A stretch of DNA of 32,208 nucleotides, from positions 1 to 32,208 of the forward strand of contig JAAOXS010000016.1 of assembly GCA_018220985.1 (NCBI GenBank). Direction: 5' to 3'. The notes below the pieces were generated by a model that was not told the origin of the DNA, did no database searches, and worked only from the letters and a program-made list of their open reading frames with translations. A program made the position numbers and the translations under genes. Origin of the DNA: Nanobdellota archaeon (GTDB lineage: Archaea; Nanobdellota; Nanobdellia; PEZQ01). Each line of letters opens with the position of its first letter. The stretch's first letter is position 1. Of the stretch, positions 16,001-23,045 are shown piece by piece.

Positions 16001-17036
16001 TTCGATTTGGGAGTATTCCATTTTTGATGAAGATATGAATTATGTTAGTAGTAATATTTTCGCGCAAGGTAATAAAGTAAATGTTGTTTACAATTTTCAA
16101 CCTTTGAAGGGTGGAACTTTTTTCTGGGTTAGTTTTAATTACACAACACCTGCTAACCCCATCAGTTGGCTTACTGTTAGCTTAAATGATGGTGTGTTGA
16201 ATTGTGTTGGAAGTTCTTTAAATAATTGGATTAATTATTATTCTCCTAAAGTTAGTGTTTTAACTTTTCCTGATTTGCCTTCTAGCGCGGTTTTAGATTT
16301 TAACGTTTTAACAAATGATTATTTTACTCAAAGTGAGAGTTTTAGTTCTGATTTGTCTTGGAATAGTGTTGCAAAAAGTGTTGATTCTGGTTTATTATTT
16401 TTTGATTATGATGATTTAATTTTGCGAACAAGCAGTTCTTCAAATTGGTTGAGTTCTTGGAAGACTAATTCTTTTTCCGGTTTTTCTAATGTTTTAATTG
16501 TTGAAAATGGTGTTTTAAGAAATGTTGTTAGCGCGAGTAGTGATGTTTTTAATTATTTTTTCGTAAATTATTTGAATAAAGATTTTTTCAAAGTTTTATT
16601 AACTAATTATTCTTTTAGTAATTCTCCATTAACCATTAGTTTAGCTGGTGAAATCGGTGGTGATGCTGATTTCTGGTATAAGTTTTATGGTTATCCTGAA
16701 GAATTAATAACTGGCACGCACTCTATTAATTTTGAGGATGTTAAGTGCATTAATGATTTCACTTTTTTCGGGAAGAAAGATTCTAATTATGTTTTAGCAA
16801 TTATTGTTCCTTGTAATTCATTGAACGTTGGCAATGACGTTTTTGAAGTGTCATCTAATAGTTTGAGTTTTAATTTAACAATGATTAAGGATAATGTTTT
16901 TTACGTTAAAATGTTAGAAGATTATAATTGGGAGCGCGTTGAAGAGTTCATAAAATCTTTTTCAAGTGTTAAAAAATCTTCTTCAAAAATAGTTTTTGAC
17001 TGGAATTATTACAGTGAAGATTTAATTATCAACTAA
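13017..17036 (+). CDS. Giant surface protein with pilin-type N-terminus (about 1,340 residues)
   Basis: A protein of about 1,339 residues. The start MGVKGQFFVISTIIIVLAVS shows the same KG-Q prepilin-like signal as its neighbours and a single hydrophobic helix. Everything after residue 35 is predicted outside, is very rich in Ser, Asn, Phe and Asp, and has dozens of N-x-S/T sequons. The stretch near 170-200 (TAKIDVNNGGVIESIINERT) weakly recalls beta-supersandwich modules of some glycoside hydrolases, but I see no catalytic residues. No C-terminal anchor is visible. I start at ATG 13017; the longer frame begins at GTG 13008. A tip adhesin or S-layer-like part carried by the pilus is inferred from position. 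The gene ends 32 bases before convergent rfcL. Confidence 0.8.
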   Translation: MGVKGQFFVISTIIIVLAVSSTLAYLLFPYGLSVKEINRVSNSLITAKNFVLTLDEGNSLLSEWEEPLLDNKLEILISNSNSSDVEGLFSVVVELESVIPQSIRVLFDGNIIPSSYHNSISGKELLFFESSIPALSDKLLKVYYSSENVSYKKNDVSDVILFDNSTKSVITRFYTAKIDVNNGGVIESIINERTGNELVGSSNGFFNFNFLSENQDSNNFSLINWDTWKTSISQIVSFNLSNDYDINVEVVYEFFNNHIIIRFVPKSIGSSYKEFSVSVHPNCVHDWTVESSNNSVITSFCSNTSSFINKKTGELLSLYSSSESLAFLTPSRDAWAKDITFIDLTQSALANQEGLLFNFTYDDLTNISSVELVTLIDYGNINSDFGLLFKKYFLDFNSVQDASVLSVKESSFSRTLESTIFLEGASIFTQASFSEGVFEKDVGLFDWYKQFWKVTSFEINERIGVDRVNELVSYSFNDFFTDYFATDKFGVEVPSTVIDFGSYKKIYFLVNVSARSSEQFLVYRANNSLTPIKLGKNNLVMQDDSILFFNDFFDRVNISLVDNTVTDLSVNNSVISGVMNDFSISVNNEFKSLSNNDFQVVNTSVTNNNLFSQVKQVLQLKIDNDIFVESEYSFFNDYFLIKRVFVDNSSFSFIGDNNLFWGSNTTVFPIVNNTNMSKVFYEGAWKDVHCPSPQISIGPSDGEYFSVMYWNVENFFMSSFAKVDDDSDLSNVGFCLGYGYDTRRQRPFWSQMGYYGVAGLEVGFVFGGGSRDYAGNFSKSFYDKFYNPLSIFKVQDYNTYTNHFDNSLKFVVSNDAVFDLVNHPVELDLVGLPGSPGSLQVSNNNELLNSALVNTVFSNFIFNNNVKNFDESTPVKYALYNPVNDEFNVSVEFKGSSNVVVNYSITNPEGFVVELGSYNDSKNFEVSNASSGVYVFEFLSNGTVSARSSFNINSTLTQGCLLADKFGFQFNQLFLFYVPKSSSSLSFDLDSPGTGSIWEYSIFDEDMNYVSSNIFAQGNKVNVVYNFQPLKGGTFFWVSFNYTTPANPISWLTVSLNDGVLNCVGSSLNNWINYYSPKVSVLTFPDLPSSAVLDFNVLTNDYFTQSESFSSDLSWNSVAKSVDSGLLFFDYDDLILRTSSSSNWLSSWKTNSFSGFSNVLIVENGVLRNVVSASSDVFNYFFVNYLNKDFFKVLLTNYSFSNSPLTISLAGEIGGDADFWYKFYGYPEELITGTHSINFEDVKCINDFTFFGKKDSNYVLAIIVPCNSLNVGNDVFEVSSNSLSFNLTMIKDNVFYVKMLEDYNWERVEEFIKSFSSVKKSSSKIVFDWNYYSEDLIIN

Positions 17037-17068
17037 ACACAAAAAAAGCTTGAGCAAAAAAACAAAAT
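17037..17068 (-). terminator. Oligo-T terminator region for rfcL
   Basis: The 32 bases between the convergent stop codons contain two A-runs on the plus strand (A8 and A7), which read as T8 and T7 tracts in the leftward direction after rfcL, separated by GCTCAAGC. Archaeal polymerase commonly terminates at such tracts. There is no equivalent plus-strand T-tract for the giant gene. Confidence 0.45.
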
Positions 17069-18208
17069 TCAATTAATCAAAAAATTTATTTCTTCTTTAT
17101 CTAAATCAAATGTTTCTAATTCTTGTTTTGAAAAAGTTCTTAGTAATGGCACGTAATATTTTCTCACTGATTTCTTTGAAGCGTGCAATTTTTCACCAAG
17201 CTTCTCAGTTATTGAATCCATTTTCGCGCGTTTGCTTCGTGTTATAAACATTTTTTTGAATAATTCAGGATAGCGTGCTTGGCTTCCGTTTAAAGAATTT
17301 ATACTTGATAATAATAATCTCTGATAATACGCAAAACGCCAGTATTGTCTTCTAAGTATTCTACCTCCAAAAACGTCTGCTTGCGCGAGTGTTAAATAAT
17401 TGTTCAAACTCGCGTTATAATATAGTAAATTTTCACTAAACCATTTAGTTAATTCATTAATATCTGCTTCCGAGTCATTAAGCTCTTTAAGTGCTTGAAC
17501 AAAATTTTGTGAAGTTAACGCGTTATGAACCGTGTTTTTAACATTTTGTTTTTTTCGTCTACTACTTAACATTTTCAAATTTTTTGTAATAACGCCGCCA
17601 GCATAGTGTAATGTGTGAATGTCTGTTATCACTGAGCGAAAGTCATTATCTTGTATTATTTTGTTTAATGCTTCTTCATCATAACTTGATTTTTCTATTT
17701 GCAACATTTTTTTTAAAAAAATTATTTTTTTTTGATGGGTTGATGATTTAACTTCAAGTCCTAAAACGTGTTTTCTTAGTTTCGAAATTTTTGAGTCCCA
17801 ATAATCTCGCGCAGTTAATATTATCGGATGTTTTGTAATGCTTATCGTTTTAATAATTGCGTCAAGCGCACCTCTATCTGTTCTTCCTAAACAATCTATT
17901 TCATCAATTAGTATTATTTTTTTGTTTCCAAAAATGCTTGCTGTTGTAGCCATGTTTTTCAAGTTTTCTTCAATCATTTTTTTGGAACGTTGTGTGCTCG
18001 CGTTTAATTCTATTATTTCATAACCTTGCGCTTTTGCAAACGTTATTGGCAGTAATGTTTTTCCAATTCCTATTTCTCCCCACAGAAGCAGTGCGTTTTT
18101 TTTTTCTTTTTTGTATTCTAGTACGAATTTTAAAAATCTTTTTTTAGTATCTTCACTAATAACTAATTCGTCAACTGTTTTCGGCTGGTGTTTTATTGTC
18201 CATATCAT
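17069..18208 (-). CDS. rfcL: Replication factor C large subunit (clamp loader)
   Basis: A 379-residue AAA+ ATPase that works with RfcS to load the PCNA clamp. Visible motifs are Walker A GEIGIGKT (44-51), Walker B IILIDEID (98-105) and the RFC box region ELNASTQRS (67-75). The large-subunit identity follows from the N-terminal PKTVDELV, the ASTQR variant and the pairing with RfcS. The protein is shorter than many archaeal RfcL (about 400-500 residues) and its end (LDKEEINFLIN) shows no PIP-box. It overlaps the rfcS stop by 4 nt, so the two subunits are translationally coupled, in the order small then large. Confidence 0.92.
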   Translation of the reverse strand: MIWTIKHQPKTVDELVISEDTKKRFLKFVLEYKKEKKNALLLWGEIGIGKTLLPITFAKAQGYEIIELNASTQRSKKMIEENLKNMATTASIFGNKKIILIDEIDCLGRTDRGALDAIIKTISITKHPIILTARDYWDSKISKLRKHVLGLEVKSSTHQKKIIFLKKMLQIEKSSYDEEALNKIIQDNDFRSVITDIHTLHYAGGVITKNLKMLSSRRKKQNVKNTVHNALTSQNFVQALKELNDSEADINELTKWFSENLLYYNASLNNYLTLAQADVFGGRILRRQYWRFAYYQRLLLSSINSLNGSQARYPELFKKMFITRSKRAKMDSITEKLGEKLHASKKSVRKYYVPLLRTFSKQELETFDLDKEEINFLIN

Positions 18209-19152
18209 TTCATCATTAAGGTTATACTTGCAAGAAGTGCTTGTAATTGTATGAATTCATCACTTCCTTCTATTAGTCTGAATTCTGTTTCGCCTATTAG
18301 TTTTAATAATTCCATTTTTTTGTTTTCTTCAAGTTTAATGTCAAAAACTCGTTGTGATAATTGTTTTAGAATGTCAACTGCGGGAAGTCCTTGTTCCAGC
18401 ATTATTTTCATCAATTCGTTTCGCGCTTTTAAGAAATCCCCATCACGGCAAAGTAATAATACATTTGTTAATTGTTTTGGCTGAGCGTAATTTGCAGCTT
18501 CGTAAACAGCGTTTAAATCAACTGTTTTATCAATCGTTGATGATGTTTGCAGTAAGTTAACTGAACGCCTGCCATCTCCACCAGTTATTTCGTGTATTGC
18601 GTTAAGAGCGTCTTCGCTTATAATTATTTTTTCAGATTGGCTTATTCGTTTTAAGTCTTGTATTAGTTCTTCTTTTTCCAATGGTTTGAACCTGAATATT
18701 GCACACCTGCTTTGTATTGGGTCTAATATTTTTGACGAATAATTGCAGGATAAAATGAATCTGCAAGTTCTCGAGTATTTTTCCATTGTTCTTCTTAACG
18801 CTTGCTGCGCGTCGCGCGTTAATGAGTCTGCTTCGTCAAGCATTATGATTTTGAAATCGTGATTTCCAAGGGGTCTGGTTCTTGCAAAATCTTTTACTTT
18901 TACGCGCACAACATCTATTCCTCTTTCATCTGATGCGTTTAGTTCTAAGAAATTGTTTTTCCATTGTTTCCCGTACAGCATTTTCGCAATTATTAGTGCT
19001 GAAGTTGTTTTTCCCACGCCAGCAGGTCCTGCGAAAAGTAAGTGAGGCATTGCTTTGCTTTGCGTTAATCCTTTCAGTCTTGGAAGTATGTGTTTCTGAC
19101 CTGCCATTTCATCAAAAGTTTGCGGTCTGTATTTTTCAGCCCAGATTAGCAT
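18205..19152 (-). CDS. rfcS: Replication factor C small subunit (clamp loader)
   Basis: A 315-residue AAA+ clamp-loader subunit. Motifs are the RFC N-terminus WAEKYRPQTFDEM, Walker A GPAGVGKT (42-49), LNASDERGID (71-80), Walker B IIMLDEAD (102-109), sensor/arginine finger SRC (148-150) and the C-terminal helical collar. I start at ATG 19152 because homologues begin near WAEKYRP. An ATG at 19188 would add 12 residues (MFNNKTFFEKNT). A TTTAATAA element about 27 nt before 19152 (19178-19185, minus strand) supports a leaderless short form, whereas a shared TATATA element at 19217-19225 could produce the longer one. No frame damage. Confidence 0.94.
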   Translation of the reverse strand: MLIWAEKYRPQTFDEMAGQKHILPRLKGLTQSKAMPHLLFAGPAGVGKTTSALIIAKMLYGKQWKNNFLELNASDERGIDVVRVKVKDFARTRPLGNHDFKIIMLDEADSLTRDAQQALRRTMEKYSRTCRFILSCNYSSKILDPIQSRCAIFRFKPLEKEELIQDLKRISQSEKIIISEDALNAIHEITGGDGRRSVNLLQTSSTIDKTVDLNAVYEAANYAQPKQLTNVLLLCRDGDFLKARNELMKIMLEQGLPAVDILKQLSQRVFDIKLEENKKMELLKLIGETEFRLIEGSDEFIQLQALLASITLMMK

Positions 19153-19177
19153 AGTGTTTTTTTCAAAGAAAGTTTTG

Positions 19178-19225
19178 TTATTAAACATTATTGTAAACAG
19201 TCCAATAACAAAATCATTATATACT
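19178..19225. promoter_or_regulatory. Divergent promoter with near-symmetric TATA box
   Basis: ATTATATAC at 19217-19225 reads GTATATAAT on the other strand. Rightward, it is about 26 nt before the ATG at 19247, the expected spacing for a leaderless mRNA. Leftward, it is about 33 nt before the alternative rfcS ATG at 19188. A second leftward element, TTTAATAA (19178-19185), is about 27 nt before the preferred rfcS ATG at 19152. Confidence 0.5.
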
Positions 19226-19246
19226 TCTCAAGCTTGTTTTTTGTTT

Positions 19247-19735
19247 ATGATATCTAATGTTATTGATTTAACACTGGCGCTTAGTAAGGCTGGTGATAAA
19301 GCAGTTTTAGTAACTAATAATGAAAGTGTTATTGAGTCTTTGAAAGAGCATGGTTCAGAAATTGCTAAAAAAACTGGTGTTAAACATTTGATTGTTCAAA
19401 AACAGGATCCTGAAGGTGTTAAAAAAAATTTTAGTGTGAATTATGAGAGTGTTGAAGAAAAATATGGTGATAAAACCGTTATGATTATTGGAAAAATAAC
19501 TACTCTAAGTTTTGAAAGCATAAAGAACAACATTAAAGATGGAGTGTTCAAAATAGAGGTTAGTGGTGAAGAATACGAAATTGATAATTCTTTTCTAATT
19601 GAGGAAATTAAAAAACCGGAAGGTTCTGAAATAATTGATTTTGGAAAAGGGTATGTTTACGTTGAACCTGAGATGGATATAACACTTGAAGATGATGAGA
19701 ATTCAACAAAAACAGAAGATGATGTGTTAGAATAA
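19247..19735 (+). CDS. Small protein of unknown function, weakly like an aminoacyl-tRNA synthetase C-terminal module
   Basis: A 162-residue protein. The frame is open from 19154, but I start at ATG 19247 because a TATA box lies about 26 nt before it and the upstream residues cover the promoter. The segment AVLVTNNESVIESLKEHGSE (about 19-38), followed by IAKKTGVKHLIV, has the strand-helix-strand rhythm of the C-terminal domain of bacterial/archaeal IleRS-type enzymes, in which a helix with an I..ET pattern leads to a V..V strand. The C-terminal 20 residues are acidic and Thr-rich. The resemblance is weak; I do not recognise the family with confidence. It precedes TBP by 75 nt and may be a separate transcript. 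Confidence 0.6.
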   Translation: MISNVIDLTLALSKAGDKAVLVTNNESVIESLKEHGSEIAKKTGVKHLIVQKQDPEGVKKNFSVNYESVEEKYGDKTVMIIGKITTLSFESIKNNIKDGVFKIEVSGEEYEIDNSFLIEEIKKPEGSEIIDFGKGYVYVEPEMDITLEDDENSTKTEDDVLE

Positions 19736-19755
19736 CACGACATTTAGCGTATCTC

Positions 19756-19810
19756 TTTATATATTTTTCTTTCCTTATTATTTTTAATTTTTAAAGGTGG
19801 TGGTATTTAA
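19756..19810 (+). promoter_or_regulatory. TBP promoter and leader with Shine-Dalgarno site
   Basis: TTTATATATTTT at about 19756-19767 is a strong TATA box, so transcription should begin near 19786-19788. The leader of about 23-25 nt carries AAAGGTGGTG (about 19794-19803), a Shine-Dalgarno site 7-8 nt before the ATG. This is one of the few leadered genes here. The box could let TBP respond to its own level, which is an inference. Confidence 0.6.
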
Positions 19811-20392
19811 ATGGAAGATGAAAAAATAATTCATGACGTTACAGTTCAGAACATTGTCGCTTCTGTAAACTTATTTGTTGCAATACCTCTTGAGAAGGTT
19901 AGCGCTAAAATAAAAAATACTGAATATGATCCTGAGCAATTCCCAGGACTCGTGTTTAGGATTAGAGATCCTAAGGTTACAGCTTTGCTTTTCAGTTCAG
20001 GTAAAGTTGTTTGCACAGGTGCTAAACTACGTGGAGATATTGATATTGCTATTCAAAGAATCACTGAAGAATTAAAAATTGTTGATGTTCATGTTACTAA
20101 AAAACCTGAAATAACTGTTCAGAACATTGTCGCTTCTGGAGATATTCATATGCGTTTGAATTTAAACCAGTTAGTTTTTGATTTGAAATACTCTGAGTAC
20201 GAGCCAGAACAGTTCCCAGGACTTGTTTACAAGTTACCTCATAGCCATATTACTTTTCTTTTATTTGGGACTGGAAAAATAGTGTGCACAGGCGCAGTAA
20301 CTATTAAAGAAATAAATGAAGCGGTTACATCATTAATTAAGAATTTAAACGAAATCAAAAATGACCCAAATAAAGAGGGTGAAATTAAATGA
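19811..20392 (+). CDS. tbp: TATA-box-binding protein TBP
   Basis: A 193-residue general transcription factor made of two TBP repeats (about 9-97 and 100-187). Each repeat starts with VQNIVAS (12-18 and 103-109) and carries EQFPGLV plus a GK(V/I)VCTGA segment. It bends promoter DNA at the TATA boxes described in this window and recruits TFB and RNA polymerase. Length and duplication are typical of archaeal TBP. The short charged tail (NDPNKEGEIK) is not the long acidic tail seen in some archaea. Its 3' end overlaps MCM by 32 nt. The two halves share a 22-nt perfect repeat at nucleotide level. Confidence 0.97.
   Translation: MEDEKIIHDVTVQNIVASVNLFVAIPLEKVSAKIKNTEYDPEQFPGLVFRIRDPKVTALLFSSGKVVCTGAKLRGDIDIAIQRITEELKIVDVHVTKKPEITVQNIVASGDIHMRLNLNQLVFDLKYSEYEPEQFPGLVYKLPHSHITFLLFGTGKIVCTGAVTIKEINEAVTSLIKNLNEIKNDPNKEGEIK
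19844..19865 (+). repeat. 22-nt in-frame repeat in TBP, copy 1
   Basis: This segment, starting GTTCAGAACATT and ending GCTTCTG, is identical to 20117-20138. The distance is 273 nt, or 91 codons, so both copies are in the same frame and encode VQNIVAS at the start of each TBP half. All synonymous positions agree. Confidence 0.85.
20117..20138 (+). repeat. 22-nt in-frame repeat in TBP, copy 2
   Basis: Second copy of the repeat at 19844-19865, in the second TBP half. The flanking bases differ within one or two codons on each side, so the identity is confined to the VQNIVAS motif. Confidence 0.85.
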
Positions 20393-22403
20393 GTACGCTA
20401 ATTTAATAGAGGAATTTCTCCGCAAGTCTTATGTTAAGAAAGACGTTTTAAGAGTTACGAGTGAAGGTAAGCAAAGTATTATTATTGATTTTTTTGTTCT
20501 CGACAAGTTCTCCCCTGAATTGGCTGATTTTGTTTTATCCCAACCTAAGCAGGCTTTGAAAAGTTTTAAAAATGGGATTTCCAGTGTTGATTTGACGGAC
20601 AGTAAATTGAACGTTAGGTTTACAAATATTCCTCACAGTTCTTTTATTAAAATTCGTGATATTCGTAGTGAGCACTTAGGCAGTTTAATCGCTATTGAAG
20701 GTCAAATAAGGACTTGTAGTGATATTCGTCCTGTTGCTAAGGAAATTGTTTATTCTTGTTCTGCTTGCGCTAATGAAATTCGCGTTAAGCAAGATCAAAT
20801 GAAGCAAGAGAAGCCTGAGCAGTGTCCTGGTTGCGCGCGTAAAACGAGTTTTAAAATTCTGCGCCAAGTGTTAATTGATACTGCTCACATAACTATTGAA
20901 GAATCTCCCGAAACTTTAGAGGGTGGTGATCAACCTAAGCGTTTGAAATCTTTTATTGAGGATGATTTGGTTTCCCCTAAACGTGAGAGGGATTTTATTC
21001 CTGGTAATAAAGCTCGTTTAATTGGCATTCTTAAAGAGTTTCCTGTTATCCTTCGCATGGGCGGGCAGAGTACGCGTTATGATTTAATTCTTGAAGTTAA
21101 TAACGTTGAACCTATTGAAAGAGAGTTTGAAGCATTGGATATTAGTGATGAAGATGAAGTTAAGATTTTGGAGTTAGCTAAGGATAAAAAAATTTATGAT
21201 AGGATTTTCAGTTCTATTGCCCCAACAGTTCTTGGTTATGATGAGATTAAGCAGTCTATTGCTTTGCAAATTTTTGGAGGCGTTCGTAAAGTTAAATCTG
21301 ATGAAACAGCTGTTCGTGGGGATGTTCATATTTTATTAATTGGCGACCCTGGTGTTGGTAAGTCTATGATGTTAACGTATGTTAATAAGCTCGCCCCGAA
21401 ATCCGTTTACGTTACTGGTAAAGGTACAAGTGCTGCTGGTCTTACTGCAACAGTTACTCGTGATGAGATTACGAAAGATTGGATTCTTGAAGCTGGAGCT
21501 TTAGTTCTTGCCAACAAAGGTATTGCAATTATTGATGAGTTAGATAAAATGGGTCATGAGGATAGGGTTTCAATGCATGAAGCAATGGCTCAGCAAACAG
21601 TGACTATTAATAAAGCGAATATTCACGCAACTCTTAATGCGCGTGCTGGCGTGCTGGCAGCTGCTAATCCTAAACTAGGTAGGTTTGATCCTTACAACGT
21701 TATTCATGAGCAAATCAATTTACCTCCTACTTTGATTAATCGTTTTGATTTAATTTTTCCTATTAGGGATATTCCTGATGTTAAGAAAGATGAAATGATT
21801 GCGCGTCACATTTTGGAAACGCATACTTCTCCGCAAGCGCAACTGGATGTTATTGATAAAAAATTATTAAGAAAGTATATTGCGTACGCTAAACAAAATG
21901 CTAATCCGCAACTTACGAGCGCTGCGAATAATGAGATTATGAAGTTTTACGTTAAGTTACGTAATAAGAAAAGTTTAGAGCCTGAAAAGTTGCGTCCCAT
22001 CCCAATTTCCGCACGTCAGCTTGAATCCCTTATCAGGTTAGCTGAAGCTTCTGCGCGTATTCGTTTAAGTAATAAAGTTACTAAGAATGATGCGTTGCGC
22101 GCTATTGAGTTGTTGCGTTTTAGTATGAGCCAAGTAGGTATGGATCCTGAGACTGGAGAGTTTGACATTGATAGGTTGATTACGGGTATTTCTTCCACTC
22201 AAAGGAATAAGTTAATTACTATGCAGAACATTTTGAAGCAGTTGGAGGAAGAAATTGGTGAGAATATTCCTGTTGATTCAATTATTCAAGCAGCTCAATC
22301 TCAAGGTATTGATGAAGCGAAAGCTAATGAATTGTTAAGTAAGATGGCTCGTGAGGGTGATGTTTATTCTCCTCGTCATGGCGTGGTTAAACGTATGAAG
22401 TAG
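20361..22403 (+). CDS. mcm: Minichromosome maintenance helicase MCM
   Basis: A 680-residue replicative helicase of the AAA+ family that unwinds DNA ahead of the fork as a hexamer. An N-terminal helical domain is followed by a zinc site (C133, C136, C155, C158) inside an OB fold, then Walker A GDPGVGKS (329-336), Walker B GIAIIDELDK (about 387-396), sensor 1 ANPK and the arginine finger in NRFDLIF (R461). A C-terminal winged helix (about 605-680, ending SPRHGVVKRMK) completes it. The start at ATG 20361 makes a 32-nt overlap with TBP and has no clear Shine-Dalgarno site; GTG 20379 is an alternative. Full length and intact. Confidence 0.97.
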   Translation: MTQIKRVKLNEYANLIEEFLRKSYVKKDVLRVTSEGKQSIIIDFFVLDKFSPELADFVLSQPKQALKSFKNGISSVDLTDSKLNVRFTNIPHSSFIKIRDIRSEHLGSLIAIEGQIRTCSDIRPVAKEIVYSCSACANEIRVKQDQMKQEKPEQCPGCARKTSFKILRQVLIDTAHITIEESPETLEGGDQPKRLKSFIEDDLVSPKRERDFIPGNKARLIGILKEFPVILRMGGQSTRYDLILEVNNVEPIEREFEALDISDEDEVKILELAKDKKIYDRIFSSIAPTVLGYDEIKQSIALQIFGGVRKVKSDETAVRGDVHILLIGDPGVGKSMMLTYVNKLAPKSVYVTGKGTSAAGLTATVTRDEITKDWILEAGALVLANKGIAIIDELDKMGHEDRVSMHEAMAQQTVTINKANIHATLNARAGVLAAANPKLGRFDPYNVIHEQINLPPTLINRFDLIFPIRDIPDVKKDEMIARHILETHTSPQAQLDVIDKKLLRKYIAYAKQNANPQLTSAANNEIMKFYVKLRNKKSLEPEKLRPIPISARQLESLIRLAEASARIRLSNKVTKNDALRAIELLRFSMSQVGMDPETGEFDIDRLITGISSTQRNKLITMQNILKQLEEEIGENIPVDSIIQAAQSQGIDEAKANELLSKMAREGDVYSPRHGVVKRMK

Positions 22404-22446
22404 TTTACCAATTAAATTAAATACTTCTTTTATTTTGTTTTTTGTT

Positions 22447-23034
22447 ATGGCTGATGATGATAAGTACATTGCTAAAAAATACTGGTTGAAAGATTTGAAG
22501 AGTAGTGTTTGGAAAGGTGAGTGTTTGGAAGTTGGGGGAGATTTAGTTTTTCGTGTTAATGTTGTTGCAAGTGTTGTTCAAAAGTTTATCAGCGAGGACG
22601 GTCAGTACGTTTTCGTAGTTTTAGATGATGGTAGTGAAACTATTCGTAGTAAAGCATGGCGTCGTGATGTTCATAAGTTCCGTGATGTTGAAATTGGTGA
22701 TATCATTAATATTTTTGGCGGTTTGCAAGAGTATCAGGGTGAAGTGTATTTATCACCTATCATTGTTCGTAAGGTTGATGGTAATTGGGAATTGTTAAGA
22801 GTTCTTGAATTAAGTGATGGTAATCTTGTTAAAAAAGAAGTAGTTGAGCAAAAGAAGGTTGTTGACGTGAAAGTTTTAATTAAAAAATTGGACACTGGTA
22901 AAGGCGCTGGTTTTGATGAGTTATTAAAAGTTAGCGGGCTTTCAAATGCTGAGTTAGTTAGTCAAGTTAGGGTTTTAATGAGTGATGGTGAAGTTTACGA
23001 GCCTGAACCAAAGCGTTTAAAAGTTCTTGAATGA
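22447..23034 (+). CDS. RPA32-like single-stranded DNA-binding protein (OB fold plus winged helix)
   Basis: A protein of about 195 residues. Residues about 28-115 form an OB fold (VNVVASVVQKFISEDGQYVF, then DDGSETIRSKAW, and GDIINIFGGLQEYQGEVYL), the nucleic-acid binding unit of RPA32/Stn1-type proteins. A linker leads to a winged-helix-like C-terminus (about 140-195, with DELLKVSGLSNAELVSQVRV). This two-domain order matches the RPA middle subunit, which coats single-stranded DNA during replication and repair. The ATG at 22447 has TTAAATAC about 27 nt upstream, consistent with a leaderless mRNA; the frame's TTG at 22435 is not needed. It lies between MCM and the ITPase gene. Confidence 0.82.
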   Translation: MADDDKYIAKKYWLKDLKSSVWKGECLEVGGDLVFRVNVVASVVQKFISEDGQYVFVVLDDGSETIRSKAWRRDVHKFRDVEIGDIINIFGGLQEYQGEVYLSPIIVRKVDGNWELLRVLELSDGNLVKKEVVEQKKVVDVKVLIKKLDTGKGAGFDELLKVSGLSNAELVSQVRVLMSDGEVYEPEPKRLKVLE

Positions 23035-23045
23035 AATAATTTTTC

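Noticed and set aside
19154-19246. Frame extension of the 162-residue protein up to 19154
   Set aside because: The extra 31 residues cover the divergent promoter and its TATA box, and an ATG at 19247 has the right TATA spacing. The extension is likely not translated.
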